This document shows, one piece after another, positions 40,207 to 48,465 of a stretch of DNA of 51,495 nt. Both the position numbers and the translations under genes were made by a program. The DNA comes from an uncultured Rubritalea sp. (GTDB taxonomy: Bacteria; Verrucomicrobiota; Verrucomicrobiia; Verrucomicrobiales; Akkermansiaceae): contig CAKZNV010000084.1 of assembly GCA_937132085.1 (NCBI GenBank), positions 1 to 51,495 on the forward strand, read 5' to 3'. The notes below the pieces were generated by a model. It was given only the letters and a program-made list of their open reading frames with translations, did no database searches and was not told the DNA's origin. Positions within the stretch are counted from its first letter, which is position 1. Each line of letters starts with the position of its first letter.

Positions 40207-40504
40207 ACTAGAGATTAGTTTCTATAAATTTTATTGATTGTCAAGATATATTAAAGGAACTGATTTGCTGTCTCTACTTTTGTTTTAGATGGTTGTGGTC
40301 TGCCTTTTCATCAATGAATGAGATCTATTGTAATATCAAAGATGAGGATTGCTGATTTGATGGTTGTGATTTTGTGGTCAGCTTTAAAATAATGATGAGA
40401 GACAGGAACTGGAGCTGATTTTTTTCCACTAGCTAAGCTTCCTCACTACTAAAAACTGACCATGATCTACTCAATTAATAGTTGACGATTTGGGCAGTGT
40501 GGCT
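40207..40504. other. Gene-free region upstream of grpE
   Basis: Just under 300 bases between the PEP-CTERM and grpE starts. I looked for a CIRCE element (TTAGCACTC-N9-GAGTGCTAA) in front of grpE and did not find one. A TTGACA-like hexamer precedes the PEP-CTERM gene on the minus strand but no matching -10 at good spacing was found. Nothing else stands out. Confidence 0.55.
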
Positions 40505-41179
40505 ATGGGTATGCGCATGCAAGACGATACAAGCACAGAGACTAACGAAGAAACTAATCCAGACGTAGTAGTGGACGATTCTGGCAAGTCAGTGGAGGAG
40601 ATCAACCAAGAGATCGAGCAAGAGCTTAATGATGTGGCAGATGCTACACCAGTGACTGAGGCAGAAGAAGTAGAGGTGCTCGACCCACAGGCTCAACTAG
40701 AAGCTGATGTTCTAAAGTGGAAAGAAACAGCAATGCGCACAGCAGCTGATCTTGAGAATTTCCGTAAGAGAATGGCTCGCGAGAAGGCTGAGGCGATCAA
40801 GTTTGGTAACCAAAGGTTGATCGAAGAATTGCTTCCAGTTATCGATAATTTCTCAATGGGAATGATGGCAGCTGAGCAAGAGTCAGGCTCTATGATCTTC
40901 ATGGGAATGAAGATGGTGCAATCACAGATCGAAGGATTCCTCACTAGCCAAGGTGTTACTGAAGCAGTGACAGTGGTAGGCAGTGAGTTCGACCCAAACA
41001 TTCACGATGCAATGAGCCAAGAGGAGAGCACTGAACATGAAGACGGAACAATCATCCGTGTCATGCGTAAGGGTTACTTACTCGGCGACAGACTCATCCG
41101 CCCTGCAAATGTGGTGGTAGCAAAGTCGGCTGAAGTAGCGGTAGAAACTGCAGCGACTGAGGAAAGCAACGAAGCGTAA
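40505..41179 (+). CDS. grpE: Nucleotide exchange factor GrpE
   Basis: Co-chaperone that releases ADP from DnaK. ATG codons at 40505, 40511 and 40517 are all possible starts; a TTG at 40490 is also open, but no ribosome-binding site decides between them. From 40505 the protein has 224 residues: an acidic disordered N-terminus, then the long coiled-coil helix with RTAADLENFRKRMAREK, and the beta domain with the GSEFDPNIHDAMS and RKGYLLGDRLIRPANVVVA motifs. dnaJ follows 27 bases downstream. dnaK is not in the window, and the operon lacks hrcA, so it is a grpE-dnaJ pair. Confidence 0.93.
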   Translation: MGMRMQDDTSTETNEETNPDVVVDDSGKSVEEINQEIEQELNDVADATPVTEAEEVEVLDPQAQLEADVLKWKETAMRTAADLENFRKRMAREKAEAIKFGNQRLIEELLPVIDNFSMGMMAAEQESGSMIFMGMKMVQSQIEGFLTSQGVTEAVTVVGSEFDPNIHDAMSQEESTEHEDGTIIRVMRKGYLLGDRLIRPANVVVAKSAEVAVETAATEESNEA

Positions 41180-41206
41180 CAAACAATTTAAAAGAAAATT
41201 TATCAC

Positions 41207-42364
41207 ATGGCTAAGGCAGATTATTACGAACTATTAGGCGTATCCAGAGATGCGGATGCATCAGTTATCAAGAAAGCTTATCGTAAGCTCGCGATCAAAT
41301 TTCATCCGGATAAGAATCCAGATGATGCTGCAGCTGAGGAAAAATTTAAAGAAATAGGTGAAGCTTATGAAGTGCTCAGTAATGAGGACAAGAAGGCAGC
41401 CTATGATCGCTATGGACATGCGGCCTTTGAAGGTGGTATGGGCGGCGGTGGCGGCGGCGGTGGCTTCCATGATGCATCAGACATTTTCTCTCAAGTATTC
41501 GGCGGCGCCTTTGGTGGCGGCGGTGGGTTTGAAGACTTCTTCGGCGGTGGCGGAAGAGGCCGCGGTAGAGCGAGAGCTAGCTCTAAGCGTCCAGGTAGCG
41601 ATCTAAGATATGATTTAGAAATCAAACTCGAAGAAGCTGCTGTAGGTGTAGAGAAAGAACTCGAAATCGAAAAAGAAGCAACTTGTAGCGGCTGTAGTGG
41701 TAAAGGCTCTAAGAGCAGTGCGGGAGCTAAATCTTGCACGACTTGTGGTGGAAGAGGAGCTGTGACTCGTCAGGCGGGAATCTTCGTCCAGCAGACTACT
41801 TGCCCAGAATGTAAAGGTGCAGGTGAAGTGATCGCTGATCCATGTGGTGAGTGTAAGGGACAAGGCACTAGCCAAGAAACTTCACGTATCAAAATCAGAA
41901 TTCCAGCTGGAGTTGACTCCGGCACACGTCTTCGCTCATCAGGTAATGGTGATGCAGGATTCCGCGGTGGCCCAGCAGGTGACCTCTACGTATTCATCCA
42001 CATCAAGGATCACGAGATCTTCGAGCGTGAAGGTGAGAATCTCTTCTGTGAAGTGCCGATGCCATTTGGTATCGCTGCTCTTGGTGGTGAACTAAAAGTG
42101 CCTACACTAGAAGGTAAATCATCGATCAAGATCCCAGCAGGAACACAAGGTGGCACAGTTTTCCGTCTCCGTGGAAAAGGTGTGAAAGACCTCTCATCTG
42201 GATATAAAGGTGATCTCCACGTAGAAGTAAAAGTGGAAGTTCCTACTAAACTAAACTCTGATCAAAAAGAAAAACTAGGTGAGTTCACTGACAGCATCGG
42301 TGAGAAAAACTCTCCTATGCAAGAGAGCTTCTTCCAGAAGGCTAAGAAGTTTTTTGATTTTTAG
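41207..42364 (+). CDS. dnaJ: Chaperone protein DnaJ
   Basis: Hsp40 co-chaperone of 385 residues that delivers substrates to DnaK and triggers ATP hydrolysis. The J domain (1-70) has the HPD motif in [10 protein letters not shown]; a Gly/Phe-rich linker with long glycine runs (about 80-125) follows; the zinc domain has four CxxCxGxG repeats ([32 protein letters not shown]); C-terminal substrate domains complete the protein. It is a full class A DnaJ. A small membrane protein gene follows after 22 bases. Confidence 0.95.
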   Translation: MAKADYYELLGVSRDADASVIKKAYRKLAIKFHPDKNPDDAAAEEKFKEIGEAYEVLSNEDKKAAYDRYGHAAFEGGMGGGGGGGGFHDASDIFSQVFGGAFGGGGGFEDFFGGGGRGRGRARASSKRPGSDLRYDLEIKLEEAAVGVEKELEIEKEATCSGCSGKGSKSSAGAKSCTTCGGRGAVTRQAGIFVQQTTCPECKGAGEVIADPCGECKGQGTSQETSRIKIRIPAGVDSGTRLRSSGNGDAGFRGGPAGDLYVFIHIKDHEIFEREGENLFCEVPMPFGIAALGGELKVPTLEGKSSIKIPAGTQGGTVFRLRGKGVKDLSSGYKGDLHVEVKVEVPTKLNSDQKEKLGEFTDSIGEKNSPMQESFFQKAKKFFDF

Positions 42365-42386
42365 TCAAACTAGACTAAATAGAGGC

Positions 42387-42659
42387 ATGAGAAATTTATC
42401 ACTAAACCTAGCAGCGATCATTTCCCTGCTAGGCATGGTGGTTTGCCTATGTATGGGAGTGGTGATCACGGCCTCTGGCGAAGCACTGTTTGGAATGACT
42501 TTGTTCTTTCTAGGCTCGCCAGTCTGCCTAGCGCTCGCTGTGGTGTTTGACTATGTGGCTGAGCAGCTACGTTTAGAGAGACGGACTGGAAGATTCCGCA
42601 GTAAGGCAGATGTGATCGATACTCCATGGGAGGATGACCCTGAGCATGGTGCCATTTAA
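42387..42659 (+). CDS. Small two-helix membrane protein
   Basis: The start at ATG 42387, with a good AGAGG site at 42381-42385, gives 90 residues. Two membrane helices (about 5-27 and 33-54) are followed by a basic, then acidic cytoplasmic tail (EQLRLERRTGRF ... PWEDDPEHGAI). No family recognised. Probably co-transcribed with grpE-dnaJ. Confidence 0.7.
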   Translation: MRNLSLNLAAIISLLGMVVCLCMGVVITASGEALFGMTLFFLGSPVCLALAVVFDYVAEQLRLERRTGRFRSKADVIDTPWEDDPEHGAI

Positions 42660-42737
42660 CGAGACTACTCAGATTTACGCTCGCGGCGTCGTGCCAGCTA
42701 GACTTGAGATTCTCCTTGGTTGATACTCTTGATCTTG

Positions 42738-42768
42738 GACAGAATTAACAAAATGTAACAGAATTTTT
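42738..42768 (+). repeat. Dispersed intergenic repeat (ACAGAATT family), site 3
   Basis: Reads GACAGAATTAACAAAATGTA then ACAGAATTTTT. Matches site 1 (2149-2175) and the reverse complement of site 2 (23058-23087) closely. An inverted TTAATTCTGTGAATTCTGTC lies 78 bases downstream. Confidence 0.8.
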
Positions 42769-42845
42769 CTATTAGGATGAAACTACTCTATAGATGTGTA
42801 ACATAGATTGCCTTATACATTCACCAGTAAGAAGTCTTGGAGTGG

Positions 42846-42865
42846 TTAATTCTGTGAATTCTGTC
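42846..42865 (-). repeat. Inverted partner of the dispersed repeat
   Basis: TTAATTCTGTGAATTCTGTC on the plus strand is the shortened reverse complement of the repeat at 42738-42768. The pair could form a long stem or mark the ends of a small inserted element. Confidence 0.7.
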
Positions 42866-42957
42866 AAAAACAACTTAGCTGTGTAAATTACTCGACTGAT
42901 TACGACTAGAAATCTCATTGCATGATTGTTCATTTCATTTATATTTTGTGAAACGAT

Positions 42958-43281
42958 ATGGCAACCTCAGATGAAGTAAAAGAATGGATGAAACGCAAGA
43001 AGGCTGGTGTTTTACGCATGCAGTCTAGGCAGAAACTAGTGCACTCTAAAATGGCAAAGATGATAGAGTCGAATCCTAGTCTCATCGAGAATGCTAAGCA
43101 ACGTGTGCAAGATCGTTTGACGCAAACTGGCGAAGCTACTCGTGAAATCTATCTAGAATGGCAGCGTATTTTGAGTTCTTGGAGCATGGAGCAAATCACT
43201 GGCTTACTACGTTCAGACGATGACCAATATGATCAGATAAAGGCCTGCGCTCCATTTGACTTTCAAAGTATTAGCTCTTAG
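42958..43281 (+). CDS. Small protein paired with nucleotidyltransferase
   Basis: A 107-residue mostly helical protein starting MATSDEVKEWMKRKK, rich in Lys, Arg and Gln, with VQDRLTQTGEATREIYLEWQRILSSWS in the middle and a C-terminal KACAPFDFQSISS. It resembles small proteins, often labelled antitoxin-like, that sit in front of DUF6036-type nucleotidyltransferases. Here that partner starts 11 bases downstream, so a two-gene unit is clear. The antitoxin role is inference from this pairing. No DNA-binding motif is obvious. Confidence 0.65.
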   Translation: MATSDEVKEWMKRKKAGVLRMQSRQKLVHSKMAKMIESNPSLIENAKQRVQDRLTQTGEATREIYLEWQRILSSWSMEQITGLLRSDDDQYDQIKACAPFDFQSISS

Positions 43282-43292
43282 TTATTAGCGAA

Positions 43293-43844
43293 ATGAGTGT
43301 AGGAAGAGAATTATTTGAAGAAGATTTAAAGCTGGCAGTGCTAGCTGCTGCTACTGCCTACGATCGTAAGAGATTTGTAGTGGTCGGCTCTGCAGCTATC
43401 CTAGCTAGCTTTCCAGAAGCTCCGGGTTTCCTACGCGTGTCGGCGGACATTGATATGTTTCCGATCCGTAAGCTAAAGAACACTGAGTTCCAAAGCGGTG
43501 ATGAACAGGTGGGGCAAGCGTCAGCCTTCGAGGTAGAGCATGATTTTTATGTCGAGAGAGTAGGGGACTGGACATTGCTTTCACAGCCAGAAGGATGGCT
43601 AGAGCGATGTGTCAAATACACGGTGGAAGGAAATGTGGCGCATTGTTTGAGTCCGCTAGATCTAGTTTATAATAAAACGGAAGCAGGCCGAGAAAAGGAT
43701 CTTAACTTTGTCGCTGGAGTCCTGTCAGAGGGCATTGTGAATTTAGATGACTTCGAGAAGTTTATTCATGTTGGTTGTCCTCATCCAGAGTTGTTAGTTC
43801 CGATATTAGCGAATTTGGAAAAGATCAAAGCGATGATTGAATAA
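43293..43844 (+). CDS. DUF6036-like nucleotidyltransferase (candidate toxin-antitoxin partner)
   Basis: A 183-residue protein with a nucleotidyltransferase-type signature: VVVGSAAILASFPEAPG (GSAA at 32-35) followed by RVSADIDMFP with the metal-binding pair D52 and D54. This is the pattern of the DUF6036/AbiEii-like minimal nucleotidyltransferase class. The third catalytic acid may lie in the VEHDFYVER segment. Partner of the upstream small protein (11 bases away), which suggests a type IV-like or MNT-type module, but this is inferred. It ends 1 base before the ATG of the lipocalin. Confidence 0.7.
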   Translation: MSVGRELFEEDLKLAVLAAATAYDRKRFVVVGSAAILASFPEAPGFLRVSADIDMFPIRKLKNTEFQSGDEQVGQASAFEVEHDFYVERVGDWTLLSQPEGWLERCVKYTVEGNVAHCLSPLDLVYNKTEAGREKDLNFVAGVLSEGIVNLDDFEKFIHVGCPHPELLVPILANLEKIKAMIE

Positions 43845-43845
43845 T

Positions 43846-44379
43846 ATGAAGTTCAAAAAGAAATATTTGTCACTGCTCCTGATAATACCGTGCATTTTAA
43901 TGTATAATAATTGCACAGGTATTCCTAAGGGAGTGACTCCTGTGAAGGAAGTGAAGACTGAGAAATACCTAGGTAAGTGGTATGAGATAGCACGGTTTGA
44001 TCACAGTTTTGAAAAAGGCCTGAGCAAGGTCAGCGCTGAGTATTCTCTTCTAGATGATGGTGGGCTAAAAGTAGTCAACCGTGGCTACAAGGCTGCTGAG
44101 AGTAAGTGGAGTGAAGCTGAGGGTAAGGCGTATTTCATGGGTAATGACGGCAAGGGACACCTCAAAGTTTCTTTCTTTGGCCCATTCTATAGTTCCTACG
44201 TAGTGTTTGGTCTGGATGATAAAGACTACCAATGGTCTTATGTCACTGGCTACAATAAGGACTATCTTTGGTTCCTGTCACGCACACCAACAGTGAGTGC
44301 TGAACAGAAAAAAGCATTTATCGAAAAGGCAAAAGGGCTCGGATATGATACCGATAAACTTATTTTCGTAGAACAATAA
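43846..44379 (+). CDS. blc: Outer-membrane lipocalin, Blc type
   Basis: A 177-residue lipoprotein of the Blc bacterial lipocalin family with signal peptide and lipid site at Cys23 (numbering from ATG 43846 gives Cys20). It carries YLGKWYEIARFDHSFEKGL, the first lipocalin motif, the KVSAEYSLLDDGGLKVVNRG segment, KVSFFGPFYSSYVVFGLD and DYLWFLSRTPTVS near the C-terminus. Blc binds fatty acids or lysophospholipids and helps envelope stress tolerance. ATG 43846 is preferred over TTG 43837. It sits within a run of small plus-strand genes. Confidence 0.92.
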   Translation: MKFKKKYLSLLLIIPCILMYNNCTGIPKGVTPVKEVKTEKYLGKWYEIARFDHSFEKGLSKVSAEYSLLDDGGLKVVNRGYKAAESKWSEAEGKAYFMGNDGKGHLKVSFFGPFYSSYVVFGLDDKDYQWSYVTGYNKDYLWFLSRTPTVSAEQKKAFIEKAKGLGYDTDKLIFVEQ

Positions 44380-44402
44380 CAACTATCTGCTAAGTAATAC
44401 TC

Positions 44403-44831
44403 ATGGACGACGAAAGAACATTAAAAATCCGCTCACGCACTGACTGTCCGTGCGATAGTGGAGCTATCTATCACGACTGCTGCCGACCGCTACATATTGG
44501 AAAAGCGAATGCAACGACCGCGAAGCAATTGATGCGATCACGCTACACAGCTTACTTTTTTAGGTTGGTAGATTACCTCGTATTCACCACGCATCCAGAT
44601 AAGCGTGAGAAGAATCTTCATGAAGAACTAGATAATACTGTGGACGATCTCATGTGGCGTAATCTGAAAATCATCAACAGCAGTCAAGGCGGTAAGGATG
44701 ATAAGAAGGGTAAAGTAGAGTTCATCGCTCAGTATCATCACGATGGTGAGTTGTTAGAGTTGCATGAGAATTCTCGCTTTAGAAAATACAAAGGCTTGTG
44801 GAAGTATCTCGATGGAAAAGGACAACTCTAA
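44403..44831 (+). CDS. YchJ/UPF0225-type protein with SEC-C motif
   Basis: A 142-residue protein with an N-terminal SEC-C-like zinc motif CPCDSGAIYHDCC (residues 15-27) and the QLMRSRYTAYFF motif, followed by an NTF2-like or YchJ-type middle segment (MWRNLKIINSSQGGKDDKKGKVEFIAQYHHDGELLELHENSRFRK is spread over the second half). YchJ proteins are widespread and small; their molecular role is not settled, though SEC-C motifs bind zinc and protein partners. Length matches the family. It lies 23 bases before and after small neighbouring genes and is probably co-transcribed. Confidence 0.8.
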   Translation: MDDERTLKIRSRTDCPCDSGAIYHDCCRPLHIGKANATTAKQLMRSRYTAYFFRLVDYLVFTTHPDKREKNLHEELDNTVDDLMWRNLKIINSSQGGKDDKKGKVEFIAQYHHDGELLELHENSRFRKYKGLWKYLDGKGQL

Positions 44832-44853
44832 AGTAGATGCCAGTGAGGCTGTG

Positions 44854-45357
44854 ATGGTCTTCAGTAGAGTCCCTGCTGATGGCATAGATGCATTGATGGA
44901 TGATCCGGAGCTAGTCTTAGCCACTGTCGAGGACATGGGCTTTGATCAAGAGGATATGATGACGATGCTCTCTGGCCAAGGTGGTGACCCAGGCGCTCTC
45001 TATTATATGATGGAAGGTCGCTGGAGTGGTGAGGAAACTAACTTTAGCTTTGAGAAACTGTGGGATGAGCTGAAGCAGAAGTTTGCTGATGATAGTGCGA
45101 GTAGTGCGGTCTTAAAGATGATTCAGACTGAGGGGAGGAATTCACAGATCTACAATGAATACGGACCTGTCAGAGTCTTATCTGTCGATCAAGTAAACCG
45201 TGCTCAGAATGTTTTAGATACGATGGTTTTGGCTACGACTGATGATGCTAAGTATGATCAAGAAGCTCAGTCACTCGGTGATTTGTTCGAGGCGCTGAAA
45301 ACATTTTTCAGGATTGCTGATGCGGAAGAAGAATTTGTTTTAGTAAGTTTGGTGTGA
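44854..45357 (+). CDS. DUF1877/YfbM-like protein
   Basis: I start at ATG 44854, preceded by GAGG (44845-44848) at 5-base spacing, since this avoids overlap with the YchJ gene and fits the family; ATG 44812 is an alternative. The 167-residue protein opens VFSRVPADGIDALMDDPELV, which resembles the M..Y.RV...L..L..dPe pattern of DUF1877, and contains the KLWDELKQKF and YNEYGPVRVLSVDQVN segments. DUF1877 proteins are of unknown biochemical function. The family call is moderate. Confidence 0.65.
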   Translation: MVFSRVPADGIDALMDDPELVLATVEDMGFDQEDMMTMLSGQGGDPGALYYMMEGRWSGEETNFSFEKLWDELKQKFADDSASSAVLKMIQTEGRNSQIYNEYGPVRVLSVDQVNRAQNVLDTMVLATTDDAKYDQEAQSLGDLFEALKTFFRIADAEEEFVLVSLV

Positions 45358-45389
45358 TTTCTCACGAAGCTGATGTAGACTGTTAGAAG

Positions 45390-45827
45390 ATGGTAGTGAT
45401 CAAAGCGAGCAAAGCAGAGGGGTCTTTCTTAGGAAGGGGAACTCACGTGTGGCTTGTGATAGAATCCGAAGGGAAGAAAACCAGTTTTTCTGGAGCCAGA
45501 GCTGGCAAGATCCTTCGCGTATATAAAGACTACAAACGTGATCACGATCGTGATTGTGAGAGAGGCGAGATTGTTATTCCTGCGCCTGCCAAATCTGGTC
45601 TCAGTGAAGAAGAGTGGGCTGAGGCCGTCATAGCTGCTGGCGATGTCATCATGCAGCGCTATGATAACCACTACGCCTTCAGCGGCATCTGGCCACACGG
45701 TAAAGCTAGGTCTGGTAAACAAAGAGCGAACTGCGCAAATATCATCAATCTGATCATCGCTCAAGCTGGTGGTATAATCCCAAAAACAAAACTCAAGGGC
45801 TTTGTTCCTGGTTTGGAGATGGAGTAG
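45390..45827 (+). CDS. Possible permuted papain-like (NlpC/P60-LRAT) protein
   Basis: A 145-residue protein without signal peptide. A conserved-looking His19 in RGTHVWLVIES is followed by a GEIVIPAP strand, the YDNHYAFSGIWPH segment and a Cys115 in RANCANIINLII. This His-before-Cys order is the one seen in circularly permuted NlpC/P60 and LRAT-type enzymes, where the catalytic Cys sits in an NC motif. The catalytic role is inferred from this arrangement only and needs structure prediction. Its 3' end overlaps the convergent membrane protein gene by 35 bases. Confidence 0.5.
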   Translation: MVVIKASKAEGSFLGRGTHVWLVIESEGKKTSFSGARAGKILRVYKDYKRDHDRDCERGEIVIPAPAKSGLSEEEWAEAVIAAGDVIMQRYDNHYAFSGIWPHGKARSGKQRANCANIINLIIAQAGGIIPKTKLKGFVPGLEME

Positions 45828-46278
45828 TAGGCTGGCTAGCTCTTCTTGATGATGTAATGAGGTAGCCTAACCCGAATAATAACAGGGCTGGGATACAGTT
45901 AGTGATGGCTGATAGTAGTAAAACTACGTGGAAATCTGGTTCGTTGAACATTAGTATGAATGCGATGACGATGGTAATGATACTCAAGATTAGAGCAATA
46001 TGGTGCTTTGTTTTGTCTGATGCAGAGGTGTTACTGGTGAACATGTAGTGCGATTTACCATGTCGCATAAAATGAAATAGAATTAGAATGCCGCCAACTG
46101 GAAGCCACAGAAGTAAGTGGAAAAAGTAGTAGAAGGCACAAACCATGTCTGAGCCACTAGGGCCAGTGACCTCTGTTGGGTTTGGCTCTATGAGGCATAA
46201 GCTGACGATCAAGGTCGAGATAGCCATCATGATGTAAGCAGCAGGAGCGTATAGTCCTATGAAGTCTTTTCGAATCAT
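45793..46278 (-). CDS. Four-helix membrane protein, unknown
   Basis: A 161-residue protein with four predicted membrane helices (about 10-30, 45-67, 90-108 and 116-140) and a polar tail rich in Pro, Ser and Gln. A short His-containing loop links helices two and three. No family recognised. It converges with the papain-like gene (35-base overlap), which is rare in this window but not diagnostic. Confidence 0.6.
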   Translation of the reverse strand: MIRKDFIGLYAPAAYIMMAISTLIVSLCLIEPNPTEVTGPSGSDMVCAFYYFFHLLLWLPVGGILILFHFMRHGKSHYMFTSNTSASDKTKHHIALILSIITIVIAFILMFNEPDFHVVLLLSAITNCIPALLLFGLGYLITSSRRASQPTTPSPNQEQSP

Positions 46279-46344
46279 TTAGAGATAGTTAAGCGAATGG
46301 GGTTTTAAACTGCCACATTAAGAGTTCTGTGATTAAACTTCAAA

Positions 46345-46539
46345 CTACTCTTCAAAGTTTTCTTCGTCTTCATCTCCACCTGGTGTGACTGCGCTGAATC
46401 CGGCTCCGGCAGCTTTACCTACTAAGCCTACTGAGGTGGTGGCTACTTTTCCTGCTACTTTGACAGGGACGGTGATTAGGGCGCATGAGCTGAGTAGTGC
46501 GCAGGCGGAAAATGTTAGGGTGATGTAGAGTGAACGCAT
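46345..46539 (-). CDS. Tiny lipoprotein with glycine/alanine-rich core
   Basis: A 64-residue protein with a lipoprotein signal ending LLSSC (Cys19), a hydrophobic Val/Ala/Gly-rich core (VPVKVAGKVATTSVGLVGKA) and an acidic C-terminus (GGDEDEENFEE). Similar tiny proteins are common in Verrucomicrobia envelopes. It lies 21 bases upstream of the polysaccharide deacetylase-like gene's end on the same strand, so it follows that gene in the transcript. Confidence 0.7.
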   Translation of the reverse strand: MRSLYITLTFSACALLSSCALITVPVKVAGKVATTSVGLVGKAAGAGFSAVTPGGDEDEENFEE

Positions 46540-46560
46540 GGTATTTAGGTGTAATAAAGA

Positions 46561-47646
46561 TTACTTGTTTTCTTTGATGTAGCTGATGACGCCAGTTCTG
46601 ATTTTCTTCCAGGTCTTGGTGTGGAAGAGGGCGATAGGGGTGTCAGTTTGGCCGTAGGTGCCGTATTTAGGATTGTAGCGTTTGTGCTTTTTGGCTGCAT
46701 TGAGCGATGTTTTAGCTCTGCTGGGGCTGTAGTTATCTACGTCTTTAGAATCTTGTGTTTCACCTACTGCGATGAGTCCTAGTTCGGTAAATTTTTTGTC
46801 TAGAGCGTCCTTGGATGCTTGATCTTTCGGAGTGTGCAGGAATGGGAAGCGGAAGTATCTGGCTCGCTCCCAGTCTGGGCGTTCAGCGGCGTATGCTTCA
46901 TCGAGGCACTGCTCAATAAAGTTGATGCCCAGCAGACAGAGAGTGTGTCTGTCGCTTCCAACCTTGAGTGTGCTCATGTCTTGGTGAAATGCGGTGTGGT
47001 TGAAGACTTCACAGGTGTATTGGCGGTTGCCATCCTTATCGGCTGGGCCTTGGATCTTGATGAGACTACGGATAGTGGCGACGAATTCCTTTTTCTTGCT
47101 ATCGAGTAGTTTCTGGCAGGCTTCGATTCGTTTCTCAGTGGTTTTATGCTTCTTTAGAATGAGGTAGAGATTGGTTCCAGAAAGGCCGTTTACGTTTGCG
47201 AAGAAAATGGCTCTCGCTCCGAGTGGTGCGAGGTCTTTAGCAACGTCTATTGCGCTGCCTGATTTCTTAGAATCACCGACTAATTGGTCATCGAATGTGA
47301 GAACAGCTCCGTAAGTTGGCAGTGGCTCAGTAGGCATGAATGTGCGCTGAACGAGTCTTCTGTAGGGCTGTTTAGGATCGTCTTGGACGTGGCCAATTGA
47401 CTTGCCCTTGGTGAATAGATCTTTGTTCGCCTGTGTAGTGAGCTGAGCGATGCCACCGATTGGGATAAACTTTTCAGGTATAGCTGGCTCAGCAGGTTCG
47501 GTCGGCTCCACAGGTTCAGCTGGAATTACTTCTACTGGAGGCTCCTCAGCAGGTGCTGGGGCAGGAGCAGGGTAGGCAAATGCTAGGCCAGAGTTTAAAG
47601 CGAGAAGGGAGATGATTCGGAGAATCGTTTGAGAGTGATTATTCAT
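46561..47646 (-). CDS. Polysaccharide deacetylase (CE4/NodB-like), exported
   Basis: A 361-residue exported protein: signal peptide (1-24), a Pro/Glu/Ala-rich linker (about 25-58), then a NodB homology domain. Visible CE4 motifs are TFDDQL (motif 1), HTAFHQDMS carrying the H-x3-H metal pair (motif 2) and RFRFPF-like RYFRFPFLHTP (motif 3). It would remove acetyl groups from a polysaccharide or peptidoglycan in the periplasm or at the surface, using a metal ion. The substrate cannot be read. The tiny lipoprotein gene follows after 21 bases. Confidence 0.85.
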   Translation of the reverse strand: MNNHSQTILRIISLLALNSGLAFAYPAPAPAPAEEPPVEVIPAEPVEPTEPAEPAIPEKFIPIGGIAQLTTQANKDLFTKGKSIGHVQDDPKQPYRRLVQRTFMPTEPLPTYGAVLTFDDQLVGDSKKSGSAIDVAKDLAPLGARAIFFANVNGLSGTNLYLILKKHKTTEKRIEACQKLLDSKKKEFVATIRSLIKIQGPADKDGNRQYTCEVFNHTAFHQDMSTLKVGSDRHTLCLLGINFIEQCLDEAYAAERPDWERARYFRFPFLHTPKDQASKDALDKKFTELGLIAVGETQDSKDVDNYSPSRAKTSLNAAKKHKRYNPKYGTYGQTDTPIALFHTKTWKKIRTGVISYIKENK

Positions 47647-47781
47647 GAGACGTAGAAAGGATGTAATTCCTTTATCTGTTTATGGCTAAAGGATTGAGCC
47701 AAGCTTGTAAAGTGAATAGCTAGGCTAGAGGCTTCCAAGCCTAACTACTCTCTACTAAATACTCACTACTCCAAAAAAATC

Positions 47782-48438
47782 CTACTCACCAACATCCTTC
47801 TTATTCTCAAGCTTAAGTTTTTCCATCTTAGGTGTGATGACTAAGCGGCAGTATGGATTTTGATTTTTGTTAAGGCGGTAGTAGTCTTGGTGGTAGACTT
47901 CAGCTGGGTGAAATTTAGTCGCCTTTTTGATGCTTGTTGCGATTGGTTTCTTGTGATCTTTCTGTGCTGAGGTTTTTGATTTCTCAGCGACTTTTTTCTG
48001 CTCATCAGTGTGGCAGAAAATAGCGGAGAGATACTGAGGTCCGATGTCTCCACCTTGTCCGTCTACCTGAGTCGGATCATGCAGAGCCCAAAACCATTCG
48101 AGGATTTTCTCAGTGCTGATTTTCTTAGGATCATAGACTACGGTGACTACTTCGACTTCGCCAGTGTTGTTACTGATGACGTCATTGTATGTAGGGTTAG
48201 CACGTGTGCCTCCCATGTATCCTGAGGTGGATGAGATGACTCCATCGAGACGATTGTAAACAGCTTCAGTGCACCAGAAGCAACCTGCTCCGAGTGTGAT
48301 CTGCTGGTGTTCTGGAGCGACTACTGGCGCTTTGGCTGGTGTTTTGTCTTCGGACATTGCTGTGTTGTTAGAGAAAAAGAAGAGTGATCCTGCAACAACG
48401 GCGCTAAGTAATGTGGTGATGGCAATTTTCATAATCAT
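47782..48438 (-). CDS. msrA: Peptide methionine sulfoxide reductase MsrA, exported
   Basis: A 218-residue MsrA with an N-terminal signal or membrane anchor (about 4-24), so it probably acts in the periplasm. The catalytic GCFWC motif is at 52-56 (Cys53 nucleophile), followed by the family segments GYMGGTRANPTYNDV, VEVVYDP, PTQVDGQGGDIGPQY and YHQDYYRLNKNQNPYC. It repairs S-methionine sulfoxide in oxidised proteins. The next gene downstream, an M48 protease, is on the same strand after 27 bases. Confidence 0.93.
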   Translation of the reverse strand: MIMKIAITTLLSAVVAGSLFFFSNNTAMSEDKTPAKAPVVAPEHQQITLGAGCFWCTEAVYNRLDGVISSTSGYMGGTRANPTYNDVISNNTGEVEVVTVVYDPKKISTEKILEWFWALHDPTQVDGQGGDIGPQYLSAIFCHTDEQKKVAEKSKTSAQKDHKKPIATSIKKATKFHPAEVYHQDYYRLNKNQNPYCRLVITPKMEKLKLENKKDVGE

Positions 48439-48465
48439 TAGTTTGCTTGTTGCAGGTAGGAGTCG

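Larger units (their letters stand above)
42660..42957. other. Gene-free region with an inverted pair of dispersed repeats
   Basis: Just under 300 bases before a plus-strand gene. It holds site 3 of the ACAGAATT repeat family (42738-42768) and an inverted partner TTAATTCTGTGAATTCTGTC (42846-42865), which together bracket about 78 bases that contain no gene. This looks like a small MITE-like or fold-back element. No other feature. Confidence 0.6.

Noticed and set aside
40207-40504. CIRCE or other heat-shock operator upstream of grpE
   Set aside because: I searched for the TTAGCACTC-N9-GAGTGCTAA pattern and found no acceptable match.
47721-47743. Hairpin between msrA and the polysaccharide deacetylase gene as a terminator
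   Set aside because: The stem TAGGCT/AGCCTA (and the overlapping AGGCTT/AAGCCT) is short and has no T run on either strand, so a terminator call would be weak.
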